Positions 37,653 to 56,449 of a stretch of DNA of 64,000 nucleotides are shown one piece after another. Both the position numbers and the translations under genes were made by a program. This DNA comes from Alentia gelatinosa (Eukaryota; Annelida; Polychaeta; Phyllodocida; Polynoidae). Numbering within the stretch: the stretch's first letter is position 1; the number at the start of each line of letters is the position of its first letter. Below the pieces are notes generated by a model. The model was given only the letters and a program-made list of their open reading frames with translations. It did no database searches and was not told where the DNA came from. The stretch spans positions 33,575,300 to 33,639,299 of the forward strand of contig OX465581.1 of the NCBI GenBank assembly GCA_950022655.1. The letters run 5' to 3'.

Positions 37653-37888
37653 ATGTATACTTATGGCCAAACGTGTATGAAATATTACCGTCTGCTAGGG
37701 GTGTGGTATCAATAATTTCTGGGCTTACTGAGACGTACTGAATGTTCGGGTGCATTATACACATAGTGACATGTATACTTATGGCCAAACGTGTATGAAA
37801 TATTACCGTCTGCTAGGGGTGTGGTATCAATAATTTCTGGGCTTACTGAGACGTACTGAATGTTCGGGTGCATTATACACATAGTGAC
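37653..37888. repeat. Exact 118-bp tandem duplication
   Basis: 37653-37770 and 37771-37888 appear identical, each starting ATGTATACTTATGGCC and ending ACACATAGTGAC. The identity implies a recent duplication or an assembly artefact. Confidence 0.95.
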
Positions 37889-37946
37889 ATTTACAAAAAT
37901 GTTTTGGGTGTACAATGATAATAAAACGTAGTGAGTGAAGCCTTTG

Positions 37947-38041
37947 CGATTCCGTTCCCGGCCTTTTGTCTCATAAAATACGTCTCTCTGCCTCTAGCGT
38001 CCGAACGTATTTTACGGGACAAAAGACCTTGAACAGGAATA
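37947..38041. repeat. Foldback, about 36-bp arms
   Basis: Left arm ATTCCGTTC..GGCCTTTTGTCTC then ATAAAATACGT pairs with right arm ACGTATTTTACGGGACAAAAG then ACCTTGAACAGGAAT, around a short loop. Imperfect pairing; no coding capacity. Confidence 0.7.
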
Positions 38042-38101
38042 GCTATAGGCTCTCTAACCGTGTTTCCTATTATTATTTATCTGAATAGCAGACCAGGGTC
38101 T

Positions 38102-38107
38102 TTTATT
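38102..38107 (-). terminator. Candidate poly(A) signal for the bZIP gene
   Basis: AATAAA on the - strand about 470 bp past the bZIP stop codon. Use is not shown. Confidence 0.35.
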
Positions 38108-38577
38108 ACATTTCTTTTTACAAGCTGGAATTTACTTAGTGTTAAATACATATATACATGATTACATCCATAACACCACAACAGCTTTCTACACCATAAA
38201 CTCTTGTGATCTGTTGTTGCACTAGACAATGTGCAGCAAATACTGTTTGTATTGTTTTCCACGAAAAGGGCCAGTAGATGGACCACAGAAACTTGGGTTT
38301 ACTGAATCTATGTTAGTTATGCCCAAACGTGTCATTTTTCCCATTGCATGAGGCATAAAACTAGTCCAAGTTGAATGAAGCTCATGTAGTATCAAGATTG
38401 AAATAATGAAAAAAAAGATTAGGTATTGATCCATAAACACAAAATCTTGCTGTACACTTTTAAAGATATATTTAGCACCTTTGCACTAACGCAACCCACG
38501 GAACGTCACAGCTCATATGGGAAGTTAGTGACTGATATGACCGTAGTCAATAAATAAGTTCATTTGTTGTGAAGACA

Positions 38578-45758
<7,181 letters not shown>

Positions 45759-47189
45759 ATAGTCAAAGAACTTTTACACAACTGTGTATGACTAAATCTT
45801 GGCGTTAAACACTAAGCGATACAGGACCTGTATGAATAACCAGTGGAAAATCTTACTCCGGAAAGAACTCTTGTTTTGTTGTGATAAAAAAAATACCACC
45901 AAGCCCAAACTACACGCACCTTATACTTTGCAATGCATATGATAATAGCTAGATAATGGTAAGATAAGCAAATTGAAAAAAATCTAAGCAAAAACACAAA
46001 GGAAAATTGTACGATTAACACGAGAAAGTAAAATTAGAAAGGGGGATGATTAAACATCTCAACTTGATGTACTTCCATAATGTATTTTAACCAAAAGACC
46101 GCAATTTGTAATTTGGTACCGAGGTCAACGGTTGAGTCCCGTTGAGTCGATGTGATGCAGAATAAATATTGCACGCAAATAAATTAAAGTAAATTCATTC
46201 ATGAACAGTAATGAGAATATTATACCGTGTGTGTTTCGGGAATGAGCCAACCTGGACTGGTTTATCGAGGCGTGCATTGAGGCATGACGTACATACGCGT
46301 TGTTGTTTTTATCATTGTTGTGTCCAGGATCCAGTTCTTGGTGCGGAAAAGAAGGCCCAGAGTGACGCATCACTAACTACCCACCGGAACGACAACAGGG
46401 AATCCCTCGGAACACTAGAATACTTAGATATACACTCACGACCCACTACAAGCTGTGTTTTTTTTTGTTTTCGTTTAAAAAACATTCATTCACATTTCTG
46501 TTTCATGATATGTGGTTTATTGCGTTGGGTGTCTATCATATATATTTTCACATTTCGTCAGTATAACATGTATTCATCATGAAATATAATCACGTAAAAG
46601 ACCAATACACACTTAGCGACTTCTGGGCCTTTTCAGGGAAAAGTCGCCGACAAACCGCCTTTGCGACCTTGTACGGGTACAATATCGCCAAGCATAACCT
46701 GCTTGCAATCTTTATCCCGGCGATATGGTACCACCCCCTATTTGCCCCTGGCTGAGGGGAAAATTGTTGCCAACATTTTCCCAAGCGAAAGGACAAAAGT
46801 CGCCTGCAATTATTGGATGAAACATGTTTGATATTTTGCTGCGATTCTGGGACATATTTTCTGCCCCCCCCCCCCCCCCCCCACTGGGCAAGCCGTCGAA
46901 CCTTATTTAGACCCTAGGTGTTAGCTGCTGTCACACCTGTCACACTTGAAAATTGGCTGTGCCCTGCGACTTTTGCCCCTTCAGATATTCTGCCCCTTTG
47001 CCAACTAATAGGCATCCCGCATTTCATCAAGAAAAATTTGTAATCATTTTATTTTAGATCCATTCTGCTCCAATATGATGTTAAAAATGTTTTTTTTTCA
47101 TGTTTAGATTTCTGATTTTTTTCCTCAGTCCCAACTTTTATCCCTGATATATAATGTGTATATATGTATGTATACATTTTGCAAATAGT
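45759..47189. other. Upstream region of the bZIP gene; no other gene seen
   Basis: No gene recognised. An AP-1-like TGACTAA at about 45789 lies just upstream of the bZIP start. A C homopolymer occupies about 46865-46882. Confidence 0.4.
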
Positions 47190-47760
47190 ATTTATAGATT
47201 ACAGCACGATGCGAAATTACTGGAAAATTGGTGCAACACCAACTTCATTAAAGTTAATGAACGAAAGACAAAAACCGTTAAAAATGTAAATCAAAAACTT
47301 TTCCAGCTTAGAAAAATTAGGAAAAATGTATCTGAAAAAAAACCAGCATTAAGAAAACACTTATATCTTCAATATTCGATCATTCAAGTTACTTTACAGG
47401 GGGTGCAAATAGGAATTTATTGAATAGCTTACAGCGGACACAGAACAGGGGATTAAGAATATGTACCAGGAAGACTACAAGGGAAATCAGCATTAAAGAC
47501 CTACATGACAGATGTAACATAGAAAATCTTGATTGCAGACGAATCTTAATACACTTTTTATGAAGAGATATGCTAATAACATAATAACCGACATTGATCC
47601 TAAAACAAGAGCAAAAAAGAGGCAGGTAAAGTTAAAGAGGCCGAAAACCAGCTCATACAAAAGAAATCCTTTATATATTGGAATGTTTCATTGGAAGTTA
47701 CCCATGGAAATACAAGACACTAGCTCCATGTATCTCTTTAGAAAATGTAAGGGCTAGAAG
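47190..47760 (+). pseudogene. LINE reverse transcriptase C-terminal fragment
   Basis: The translation gives LQHDAKLLENWCNTNFIKVN then ERKT, the LINE RT thumb segment (LQ.DL..L..W...N.M..N..KT). In another frame it gives LLNSLQRTQNRGLRICTRKT followed by IKDLHDRC and LDCRRILIHF, matching the downstream LQ..QNRALR...LH...L...RR..H block. At least one frameshift and an internal deletion separate them, so this is a dead fragment. The clade was not determined. Confidence 0.7.
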
Positions 47761-47985
47761 CTAAATTGGGGCTAGTAGAGAAAATACTTGATCGCTGTGA
47801 AAATTTAGGAGAACTCACCATTCCATTCCATCACATTAAACCCATCACCCTACCATGTTAACTCTGTGGAGTGCTAGCTGTAATTACTGATGAAAGTCGT
47901 GAAAGATATACTTGTACTATGCAGTGCAAAGGCAAACAAAACCTGCAAACACAACAGACTGCCTATGCATCTCACAATTCTTGCA

Positions 47986-48047
<62 letters not shown>
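47986..48047. repeat. (AAT)n microsatellite
   Basis: About 20 units of AAT, giving a poly-Asn frame on + and poly-Tyr on -. Not coding. Confidence 0.95.
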
Positions 48048-48050
<3 letters not shown>

Positions 48051-48592
48051 TAATATATATATGTCAAATATATATAATATTTAACTAAAATAAAATGTAT
48101 TCTATTATATTTGTAGATATAGTCGTCATGTAAAATATATTTTATCTTCAAAGTGTGATTGTCAGAGAACACTGTGAAAATGAACTTCGGTTTTCAAACG
48201 AAGAAATACTACCAATAACAATGCGCTATAAGTACAAAAGTACGCCCACATTCGATACAGTCATAGTCTCCTACAATTCATATACATTTTGTACATGTAA
48301 ATAACTAGTTTTGGAAAGTATATGAAAGTTTATAGACAAATCTTTATAATTGGAATGAAGACCTCCTACCCCCATATATTATTCTATATTATGGGCCTCA
48401 ATCATTTAATCAGGCATGAATGTCAGCATAATATACACACGTGTTCTACTATTATGTAATATTGATAAAACTGTAAGGTTTCATACACATGTATATATAT
48501 ACACATAGGTCTTCTTTTGAGCCGTCTGCTCAAATAAAAATGTGAATAGTCTAGTAGTAGAGACAATATGACTATATGTGTGGGTCTCCTAA
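48048..48592. other. Non-coding stretch, no gene seen
   Basis: AT-rich sequence with no recognisable gene or repeat structure. Confidence 0.45.
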
Positions 48593-48857
48593 TTTATCCT
48601 ACCCCTCATATAAATCTCCATAGACTTAACTTGGTGGGCCTGTATGCCACGGTTATGCCATAAAATATTTATATGCCACTGGTAACAAAAAACATGTAAC
48701 AGGGTAGGATAAAATCTAAACATCTCTCAATTTCATATGATTGTTTCGTGCCATATATTGTCTTCCGCTACAAATATCACTCAGCTCCACTTTGTGATAT
48801 CATTCCGCGAAGACAACTCATGCCATATAAACAATCATATGAAATTTTGTGATGTTT
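48593..48857. mobile_element. Modular foldback element, copy 2
   Basis: The module bounded by TTTATCCTACCCC (48593-48605) and GGGTAGGATAAA (48702-48713) is followed by a foldback (48718-48857) with arms AACATCTCTCAATTTCATAT and ATATGAAATTTTGTGATGTT. It shares the module ends and a CCATAGACTTAA phrase with copy 1, but the foldback arms differ in sequence. Confidence 0.75.
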
Positions 48858-51605
48858 CATGATAATCTGTAATGAGAGCGTCATATTTTTTTAGAACTGC
48901 TTGATTTGATTCAACCCACGCAGAAACCACACCGGAATACTATAATTATCCCCTCCTAAAACAATACACAACATTCCAACATCAATGCTCACTGTATTTC
49001 TAAGCTCTGGTTAACACTTCCAAGAATTCATCATAGGACAGGATGTTTTGGGAATAAAAATAGACATACTTTTCTTGTGGATATTAAATATACATATAGA
49101 GAGCGCAATACGTTAGATCTATTCAGAGTCATGAATGCAGTCCATATTTTCTTCTTTTCTATCTTGTGTTTCGCCTCAGCATGTTTTTCTTAATATCTCA
49201 TTATCAGAGGAAGTTGTAAGCCTATAAGACGTCAAAACGTCGACTGTGCCCGATTCTACCTTTGCCTGACTCTCTCCGACCTTATGATTTCGATGTACGC
49301 ACATATAATTCACCGACTGTTCTCAATTCTGAGCAGGCGTTTAAATATCGATACTACATATCCCTCAGTCCCATGTACGAGTGCTGCTTTATATCGATGT
49401 GTAGGGGAAACAAAGGCGATTATAGATCTGAACACCGCTTTCTGATACCTTGAATAGTCCTATATGGACTTATCACCTGGCCCAGGGCCGACTTCGGGCC
49501 CGGTTCTCGGGTGATCTCTTTAATCTCAAACCGTGTCATTTACGAGGTTATAAAAGGGGAAGGTATGATCGAGATGAATCGGCATGTCGATGTCTTATAG
49601 CTAAAAGACATCGACATTTTATTCCCGACTCTCACCGAGCCGATGGTCGGGTTGAATCGGGAATAAATGTCGATATTTCATGGGCTTAATGATGAGTTGA
49701 AGCATGCGCACGGGCTATTACTCCGAGTCAAAATATTGTCTGGTTCAAATGACAGGTTAAGTTGGTTAATCCGTATTCATCCAGGTCTGGTACACTTAAG
49801 GATCCGGAGAATTACAAGATGGTTGTAGACGTCGGCATTAAGCGGACAACAATAGGGAGAATAATCTGACACTAATAAATTCAGAATATAGATGGCAGAG
49901 CGCACCCAGGGAACGGGGCACCCATAGGTATGGACCAATACTGTGGAAGATGTGATGTAACCAATAACGGGTCGGTATGGTATTAACCAATAAGATATTA
50001 ACCATTGAAATGTGAGCAACCAATGTTAGAATGAAATCCAAGGAATAATAAGTGGAAAATAAAGCAGATTAAACCAAGGTAGATCACTTGTCGTTATCTG
50101 TAAACTTGAGAAGCAGTACTGCATTTACCATTGCCTACACATATGACATTTACCATTGCCTACACATATGACAGTAGCACCGAATATGTCTATAGAAGTT
50201 CAAGTCAGTCATGCATGTACACGGATGCGTATATTCATTATAAGTAAATACAACACTACCGCAGATAGCTGTGTCACAGGTGTGGAAGAGGAACTGAAAC
50301 TCCAAAACATTGGGCCTTTTTCACTTCCTGCAGGGCAGGTATTCAGGAAGTCAATGAAATAGCCTGCGCGGGTTTCCTATACAAAACTACCTTCCACTTT
50401 CAACAGCTGATGGAGGACTGTCTATATAAATATCATATTTTGTTAAAAAATCTTTATTCACATTTGTTGGAGTAAAGTTTTTCATATGAATAAGAAATAG
50501 ATCGTCTCATTCACATTACAGTCTGTACGAAGGAAATAACGGATGGAGAAAGTTTGAGAGACTTACATTACATATATCATTTAAATCATGATTATGTCAT
50601 ACCCATTGGTGTACAAGCTCAATCTTGTTCTTAAATTCAATTTTTATAGGCTTTGCCTGTACATATGTGGGCAGCATATTCCAGAGTATTATTCCTCTTT
50701 AGATTGGAGGTCGCCTATTATGTTGTTTAGATCCAAAGTAATCCGAAAATTTGTAAAATTTACTTGATTCAGGCCGGAGAGGAAATTATTTTTCGAAATC
50801 ATGGTAATTTTGTATTTGTTACTCCCCTTTCGACTAGTTATTAGAACAAGATCGTGTAAATGAGCCCGAACGATCTAGATAATCAACTTAAATGAACTAA
50901 CGATGCTTTGTAAATTAACGGCTGTATTTCTTGATGCTGATAAGATAACACTGATAAAATGGATTAATGTTAGTGCGTCAGAATACAAGGGTGGTAACTA
51001 ATTCAAGGGTGAAAACACTTAGATCCGAGACAAGATATACATAGGTCACTATAGTTAGAAAATCTAAAACAAAAACAAAAAAGGAGCATTAGTATTACCC
51101 CATCATTACGAATTGTTGTTAGAGATTGTTTACTGTGTTTTTTTTAAATGTTGAAAAGTTATGAGATTGCATAAGGACAAAAAACTGGAACGAATGATTT
51201 AAACAAAAGAAAAATAAAACTGATTTAAAAAAATCGTGTAAATGATTAGAAATTCGACGTAAGCGCCGTGCATCCTTTCCTCTAAACAATTCCTGTAGTA
51301 CCCGCCATATTCTACTGAGTAGCTTCCGGCTTTCCGGAATCTACTCATTAACGATATATAGACTCCATAGGTTTAGTATGGAGACTCCGTATCAGGCGGG
51401 TAAAAAAAGGAAACCGTGTTCGAAGAACGACGTTTGTAATTCCGACCAAAACCATAATCTCCACCAATGTAAACGAGGTTTATTTGTTAGATCCTCGCAG
51501 CATACGACATGTATATGAAACCAGTCAATATTGTGTATGTATTCCTACAAACAGGGAACGCTGACATTTACATTCTCACCACTGGCCTTTCCTATTTTCA
51601 ATAAG
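48858..51605. other. Non-coding stretch with small inverted and direct repeats
   Basis: No gene recognised. There are hairpins at about 49584-49618 (ATGTCGATGTCTT / AAAAGACATCGACAT) and 49617-49667 (TTTATTCCCGA / TCGGGAATAAA), and an exact 25-bp direct duplication at 50122-50171 (CATTTACCATTGCCTACACA and so on). Confidence 0.45.
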
Positions 51606-51607
51606 TA

Positions 51608-52355
51608 CAGTAGAACCCCACCTAACGGACACCCCGCGTAAGCGGTCACTTTTGCTCGGAACTAATATTTCCCCACTATTAGGCTAGGTGTTTAATCTAA
51701 CCCCCGCGTAAGCGTGCACCTCGCTTAGGCGGACACCCCGCGTTAGCGGACAGTTATTTCGGTATAAAAGGCATAAAACCCTGTGTCAGCGAACACCTCC
51801 GATGGAAGACCTATCAAAAATAGATTAATCTGTGTTTTTTTATCAGTGAGTGTGAGTATATTGATAGAAAATATATTTTGTAATTCAAAGCTGGATAACT
51901 TTCTGTCCAATTAAGATATTACAAATTGGATATCAGATCTATCATCGATACATAAAACTTGCATATTAATTTTGACGGGAGGGAACTTGAAAACGCTGCC
52001 TAAGCGGATACCTTGGTCCAGAACGGAAGGTGCCCGCTTATATGCCCGTTTCCATTGGCCGATTTCCTGTCACCGATCTAGAGTCAGGAACCACTGACAG
52101 ACTTTTGGCACTGGTGACCCAAAATCGGTCAATGGAAACGACCCAGCTCGTGAAACCCACGACTTTTTCTGCTTAGATTATGCAATGTGGCACCACTCAC
52201 CACTAAGTGAAAACTTGGTCACTGAGTGAAATCTACTACCAGTCTATATTGACTCACAGTCAATGGCACCACCGACAGACTTTCTGGGTAACTCATAAAA
52301 TCTACACACATTTCATCGGCCAATGGAAATAGGCCTATAATGCGGGGGTTTACTG
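51608..52355. mobile_element. Pogo/Tigger-like non-autonomous element
   Basis: The left end TA-CAGTAGAACCCCACC and the right end, reverse complemented, TA-CAGTAAACCCCCGCA give short inverted ends flanked by TA. This matches the TA target and CAGT termini of the pogo superfamily. Internal GCGTAAGCGGACACC-type motifs repeat. About 293 bp near the right end is a nested different MITE, so the original element was about 450 bp. No transposase frame. Confidence 0.75.
52043..52335. mobile_element. Nested TTTCCATTGGCCGAT MITE, copy a
   Basis: The left end CGTTTCCATTGGCCGAT and the right end, reverse complemented, TATTTCCATTGGCCGAT share a 15-bp TIR. It is flanked by TATA on both sides (52039-52042, 52336-52339). 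Removing it joins GCTTATA to ATGCGGGGG and restores the pogo-like right end. Internally it closely resembles the copy at 60427-60732 (CACCGATC, AGTCAGGAACAA/CCAC, ACGACCCAGCTCGTGAAA). Confidence 0.85.
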
Positions 52356-52647
52356 TAGTATAAACTAGAAAAGCTTATACCAGAGTCATTGCATTGGAAC
52401 AACACTATCAGGATCTAATGTTATTTCCATTTATAATGGAGGAGGATGGCCCTTTTACAAAATATGGAATCTCCATAGTAAACCTTTAGAGCCTACAGAT
52501 CGCTTCTGTATTCTACTCTGTAGAATACAGAAACAAAACTCCGCAAAATAGGGCCTGAGAAGTTCTGCGGATATTTGATCTTACTTTTCATAAAATATAT
52601 TTTGAATGTTGAATGGTAAAAACAACGTTACCATGATTTTGATCTGC

Positions 52648-52740
52648 ATGGTCGTATTCTCCTTCGCAGTTGACACTACGCAATATCCTCCCATTCGCTT
52701 GGATATTACTACGTGTCAACAATGCGGAGAATAAGACCAT
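52648..52740. repeat. Foldback, about 40-bp arms
   Basis: Left arm ATGGTCGTATTCTCC..GTTGACACTACG..ATATCC pairs with right arm GGATAT..CTACGTGTCAAC..GGAGAATAAGACCAT. A small perfect hairpin, TGTATTCTAC/GTAGAATACA, lies at about 52507-52530. Confidence 0.8.
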
Positions 52741-53420
52741 AGAGATTTTTTTTAATTTGATGAACAAAATTCGCCAAGAATGGCGGTTTCATATTTCGCT
52801 TTAACATATGGCACATATCACAACAAGTAGCTTTTCGTTACTTTTCTATTTTGATAAAAAAAAAAAGACAATTCATTTTTACTTCTACTGTGCTCAAGTA
52901 CAATAAAAGTTGAGGTATCACAATGATCCCCAAAGAAATCTCTACTTGATTAACCTGGGCTTTGATTTTGCTTCCATATGAAATTCTATGGAATCTTCAC
53001 TCATATTCTAGAAGTCAAACATTTTGCCCAACTTTTAGCATGATTTCAGAGAAAATATGTCAAAAATGAAAACAGATAAATCACCTCAATAAATCCAAAA
53101 TAGATATGATAAAGCCTATAATCTCTGGTTTAATATGGTACCCTTTGTAGATATGTATCTCTTTTACAGCCTAAGTTATGAGAACTTTTGTATAGCAAGT
53201 CAAAAATAACTAGTTTTCAGTCCCCAATATGGTTGCGATGCCTATAGTTTCAGATAAAATCAGTTTTGTGCTCCTGTGAGTTGCCTCTATGCAATGAGCG
53301 AGGATACTACATAAACACCGTTTCCATTGGCCGACTAAAAATCTGTTAGTGGTGCCACTGAATGTATGTCGGAATCAATTTATCAGTGGGGGGGTATTGT
53401 GAGCACTGTTTCTACTGTTT
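52741..53420. other. Non-coding stretch, no gene seen
   Basis: AT-rich. A lone CGTTTCCATTGGCCGACT end of the MITE family lies near 53319. Confidence 0.45.
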
Positions 53421-53706
53421 ATCTCACCCCAGATATTTTTTCTCCTTAGACTTAACATTGGAAACTCGTATCTTATACCCATTAGATATTTAGGAAATAT
53501 ATCCAATGGGGGATAATGTCACAAATGTTAGCCCATTAGTCAATATTAAGGGTGAGATGAATTCAGAAACCCATTCAAGTTTAGGGTCAGAGCTCGATCC
53601 CATCTCATTTGAATCACATAGCAATTTACGCGGCTTCGCCTTGTGAATTACTACGTGATTCAAACTCGATGGGATACGAGATCAGACCCTAAACTTTCAT
53701 GGGTTT
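53421..53706. mobile_element. Modular foldback element, divergent copy 3
   Basis: The module bounded by ATCTCACCCC (53421-53430) and GGGTGAGAT (53550-53558) contains CCTTAGACTTAAC and is followed by a foldback (53567-53706). The left arm AACCCATTCAAGTTTAGGGT pairs with the right arm ACCCTAAACTTTCATGGGTTT, with an inner pair CGATCCCATCTC / GATGGGATACGAG. It has the same two-part plan as 22195-22471 and 48593-48857. Confidence 0.7.
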
Positions 53707-53926
53707 CCTCTATTATATTGCAGGTACACACAGATTTAATTGGTATTCTTACATAATTTATGCCAAATTAATCGGTGAGCATTCTCTGCAGGTCTCTTGT
53801 GCTAAATTTGTTTCGTTCAGTTTAGGCTTCTAAGAGCATCATTGTTTGAATTTGTTTTCAACCACGACACTCTTCAAAGCCTAAACTGGATCATGTCTAT
53901 CTCTCTGTGTCCCTGTCTGCCAAAAA

Positions 53927-54140
53927 GCCGTTTTCCATTGGCCGATGAAAATGGCGGAGATTGGCCGACAAATATGGTAGAGATTTTTTTAGTTCTCCTA
54001 CTGTGCGTCAGTATAAAAAGTCGTTGGTCATTTCCTAGCTCTGCCGTTTCCATTGACCAATTTTGCATCAGTAGTGCCAAAAGTCCATCAGTGGTTCCTT
54101 GCTGAAGAGCGCAGACGGGAAATCGGCCAATGGAAATGGA
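53927..54140. mobile_element. TTTCCATTGGCCGAT MITE, copy b
   Basis: About 214 bp with left end GTTTTCCATTGGCCGATGAA and right end ATCGGCCAATGGAAAT. Shorter than copies a and c and internally rearranged (it carries a further TTTCCATTGACCAA inside). Non-coding. Confidence 0.8.
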
Positions 54141-54282
54141 CTTTATCTGTATGTTTGACTGTCTCTGTCTTTTCCTCTTTCTGCATGAATATAAATCTTA
54201 CAAAGACAATCTGGAAGAGCTGATTATGTATGCATTTATTTCTTTGTCTCTGTAATGGATCCATATGGTTGAATGGTACATG

Positions 54283-54825
54283 TGTAGGGGTCAGGGTAGA
54301 CGAGCAGTGGTGTTTCACTTTACGCTAGATGGTGCGAGTGCCGATCACTGCTGTGCGGTAAAGCCGGCGGACCTGTGTATGCAGATACTACAGGGTCGCC
54401 CGCATTACGTAACTCAGTCAGTATATAAGACTGAGTCCGCAGCGGGTTGATAGGACTTCTTGCGGTGCCTCTCAGTCGAGTGAATGCCTGGAGCCTCATA
54501 CGTTGGTAAGGTTGTTTCAGAACCTTTCAACGGTGAAGAGATCAGAATCTCTTCCCATGTTAGTTGGTGCCCCGTAGCACTAACATACTGTAACCTTTAT
54601 ACAGAATAAAAGCCTGTATATTGAAATAGTCCGGAGTCTGGTTTTGTGTCCACCGGTAGCGATAGGTTGTAGATCCCGCATCTCTGTGCCCTTTCCAGTG
54701 GTTCATTCCGAACCCACCCATGCTGGAGCGGTAAGCACGGGGTAGCGACTTTAGTCTCAAGCCATTAGTTGACTGCTGTTCACAGAAAGTGGTCACGCAC
54801 TTTCAGCGCCCAGTGATACGCTACA
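54283..54825 (+). mobile_element. Solo LTR of a retrotransposon
   Basis: The 543-bp unit starts TGTAGGGG and ends CGCTACA, so it has TG...CA ends with a TGTAG/CTACA inverted repeat. It is flanked by the 4-bp duplication CATG on both sides (54279-54282, 54826-54829). A TATA box TATATAA lies at 54423-54429 and a poly(A) signal AATAAA at 54605-54610, in the order and spacing of an LTR on the + strand. No internal coding region or primer-binding site follows, so recombination has probably left a solo LTR. Superfamily (Ty3-like most likely) is inference. Confidence 0.75.
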
Positions 54826-54829
54826 CATG

Positions 54830-56396
54830 TATATGATAGGCTGCCCCAACAGCTATATCAGCTTGACTATCATATCTAGAAGGATGTGCTATACACCTGA
54901 AGTCTGTCCCATCAGAGCTGACAGTCAAGTTAGAGTGGTAACAGAGCAGTGAGCCAGACAAACAGCCTTGCGTTTGCCTCCTAAATGTCATTTGTCAACA
55001 CATTTTGGGTGAACTGAATCTGTTTGGACTTCTTTTTCTGTCTCAGTGTATCAATTTATTATTGGTCAATGGCAATGAAAATTGTGTTAATGATTACTAC
55101 AAAATCTATCTCCAGAAAGGGGTGCTTATGTGTTTACCCTGTATAGGCTCACTACTATGTACTAGAGGTGACCTGGCCATCCACAAAGTACCAGCTGGAC
55201 AAACTAGCCGTTTCCAGCTTGTACAATGGACATAGTGCAATATCCACACCTAAGAGTTTTTATTTCAGCAGAGGCCTGAACGAGTGATTATTTTATTTTC
55301 AATAAGACTGTAAAAATGTATAACACAAAATACTGAAAATAAAGAGAGCTTAGATCAAATTAAAAAAGGAAGATTATAGACATAAAGCTTTATTCTCTAA
55401 ATCTACCTTCTGGCCACATTTACTTGCTTAGTAAATTAGCAAGTGCCACTCTCTACATCTTATCAGAGATATATAAACATATGCGGACTCTTTTAAAAAT
55501 GAAATGTGCTTATTAACCATTCTGGACAATTTAACAGTGGTGCACCGTTCTGCACGATTTTATAAAAAAAACAAGAAATCCTAAGACACGGGTGATATGG
55601 TAGGGGACAACTTCCTAGGGGGTAATTAACAAGGAGGGCAATCGTCCTTGGCCGGTGGAGTGGGAGGCCATCCTCCACGACCTGTCGTACTGGCGCCACT
55701 TAGCCGGGAAGCTGCTGTCACTAGTGGGAATATTCTTGTTGGCAAAAGCACTGGCACCAAGGCACAAGGGGATGGTTAGCAACACATTGGAGAACAGGTG
55801 TGAAATGGTTATTTCAGGCGAAGATGGGGTTTTAAGCGCATTATGTCGAGTTGGGCCTTATGTAAACAAGCAGTAAAGGATCTATGATCACTGGAAAATA
55901 GGAAAAGGGAAGTTATCAAAAGATGAGCCTCTACCAGAATAAATGAATGTTTAAACAAATAAACCGCCCTACACTTTCGTACTTGCTTTTGCTCAGCTCC
56001 TTTTTGAGACATATACTTTATGCAGGCAATACTTGGAGTCATAGAACAGTATGGCAATTTAATACGGGGTCCATATGGTTTGTAACACAGTGAAAAACCT
56101 TGAATGAAATTAGCTTAAGCGGGATGAAAAGTTGAAATCAGATTTACAATTTAGATGAGCTCCTCGAATGGCATGTTATGGATGTTATGTTTGTATATAT
56201 ATTATACAGGAATGAATGGAAGTGATTGCATGAAGCAGTGAAACAATTGGTAATGGAGTGCTTTGGTCAGAGCACTTTTATTAAGGCGAGCACGAAAAGC
56301 CATAGTACCATCGGACGCAAGATAGGGATATTTTCACATCTTCTGCATAAACAGCCACTAAAACAACAATTCCACATATGATAGACACCGTGCGTG

Positions 56397-56449
<53 letters not shown>

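Noticed and set aside
47890..48172. Poly-Asn and poly-Tyr open frames
   Set aside because: Caused by the (AAT)n microsatellite.
55493..55876. Frames on both strands around a GC-richer patch
   Set aside because: No family pattern on either strand; two readings conflict.
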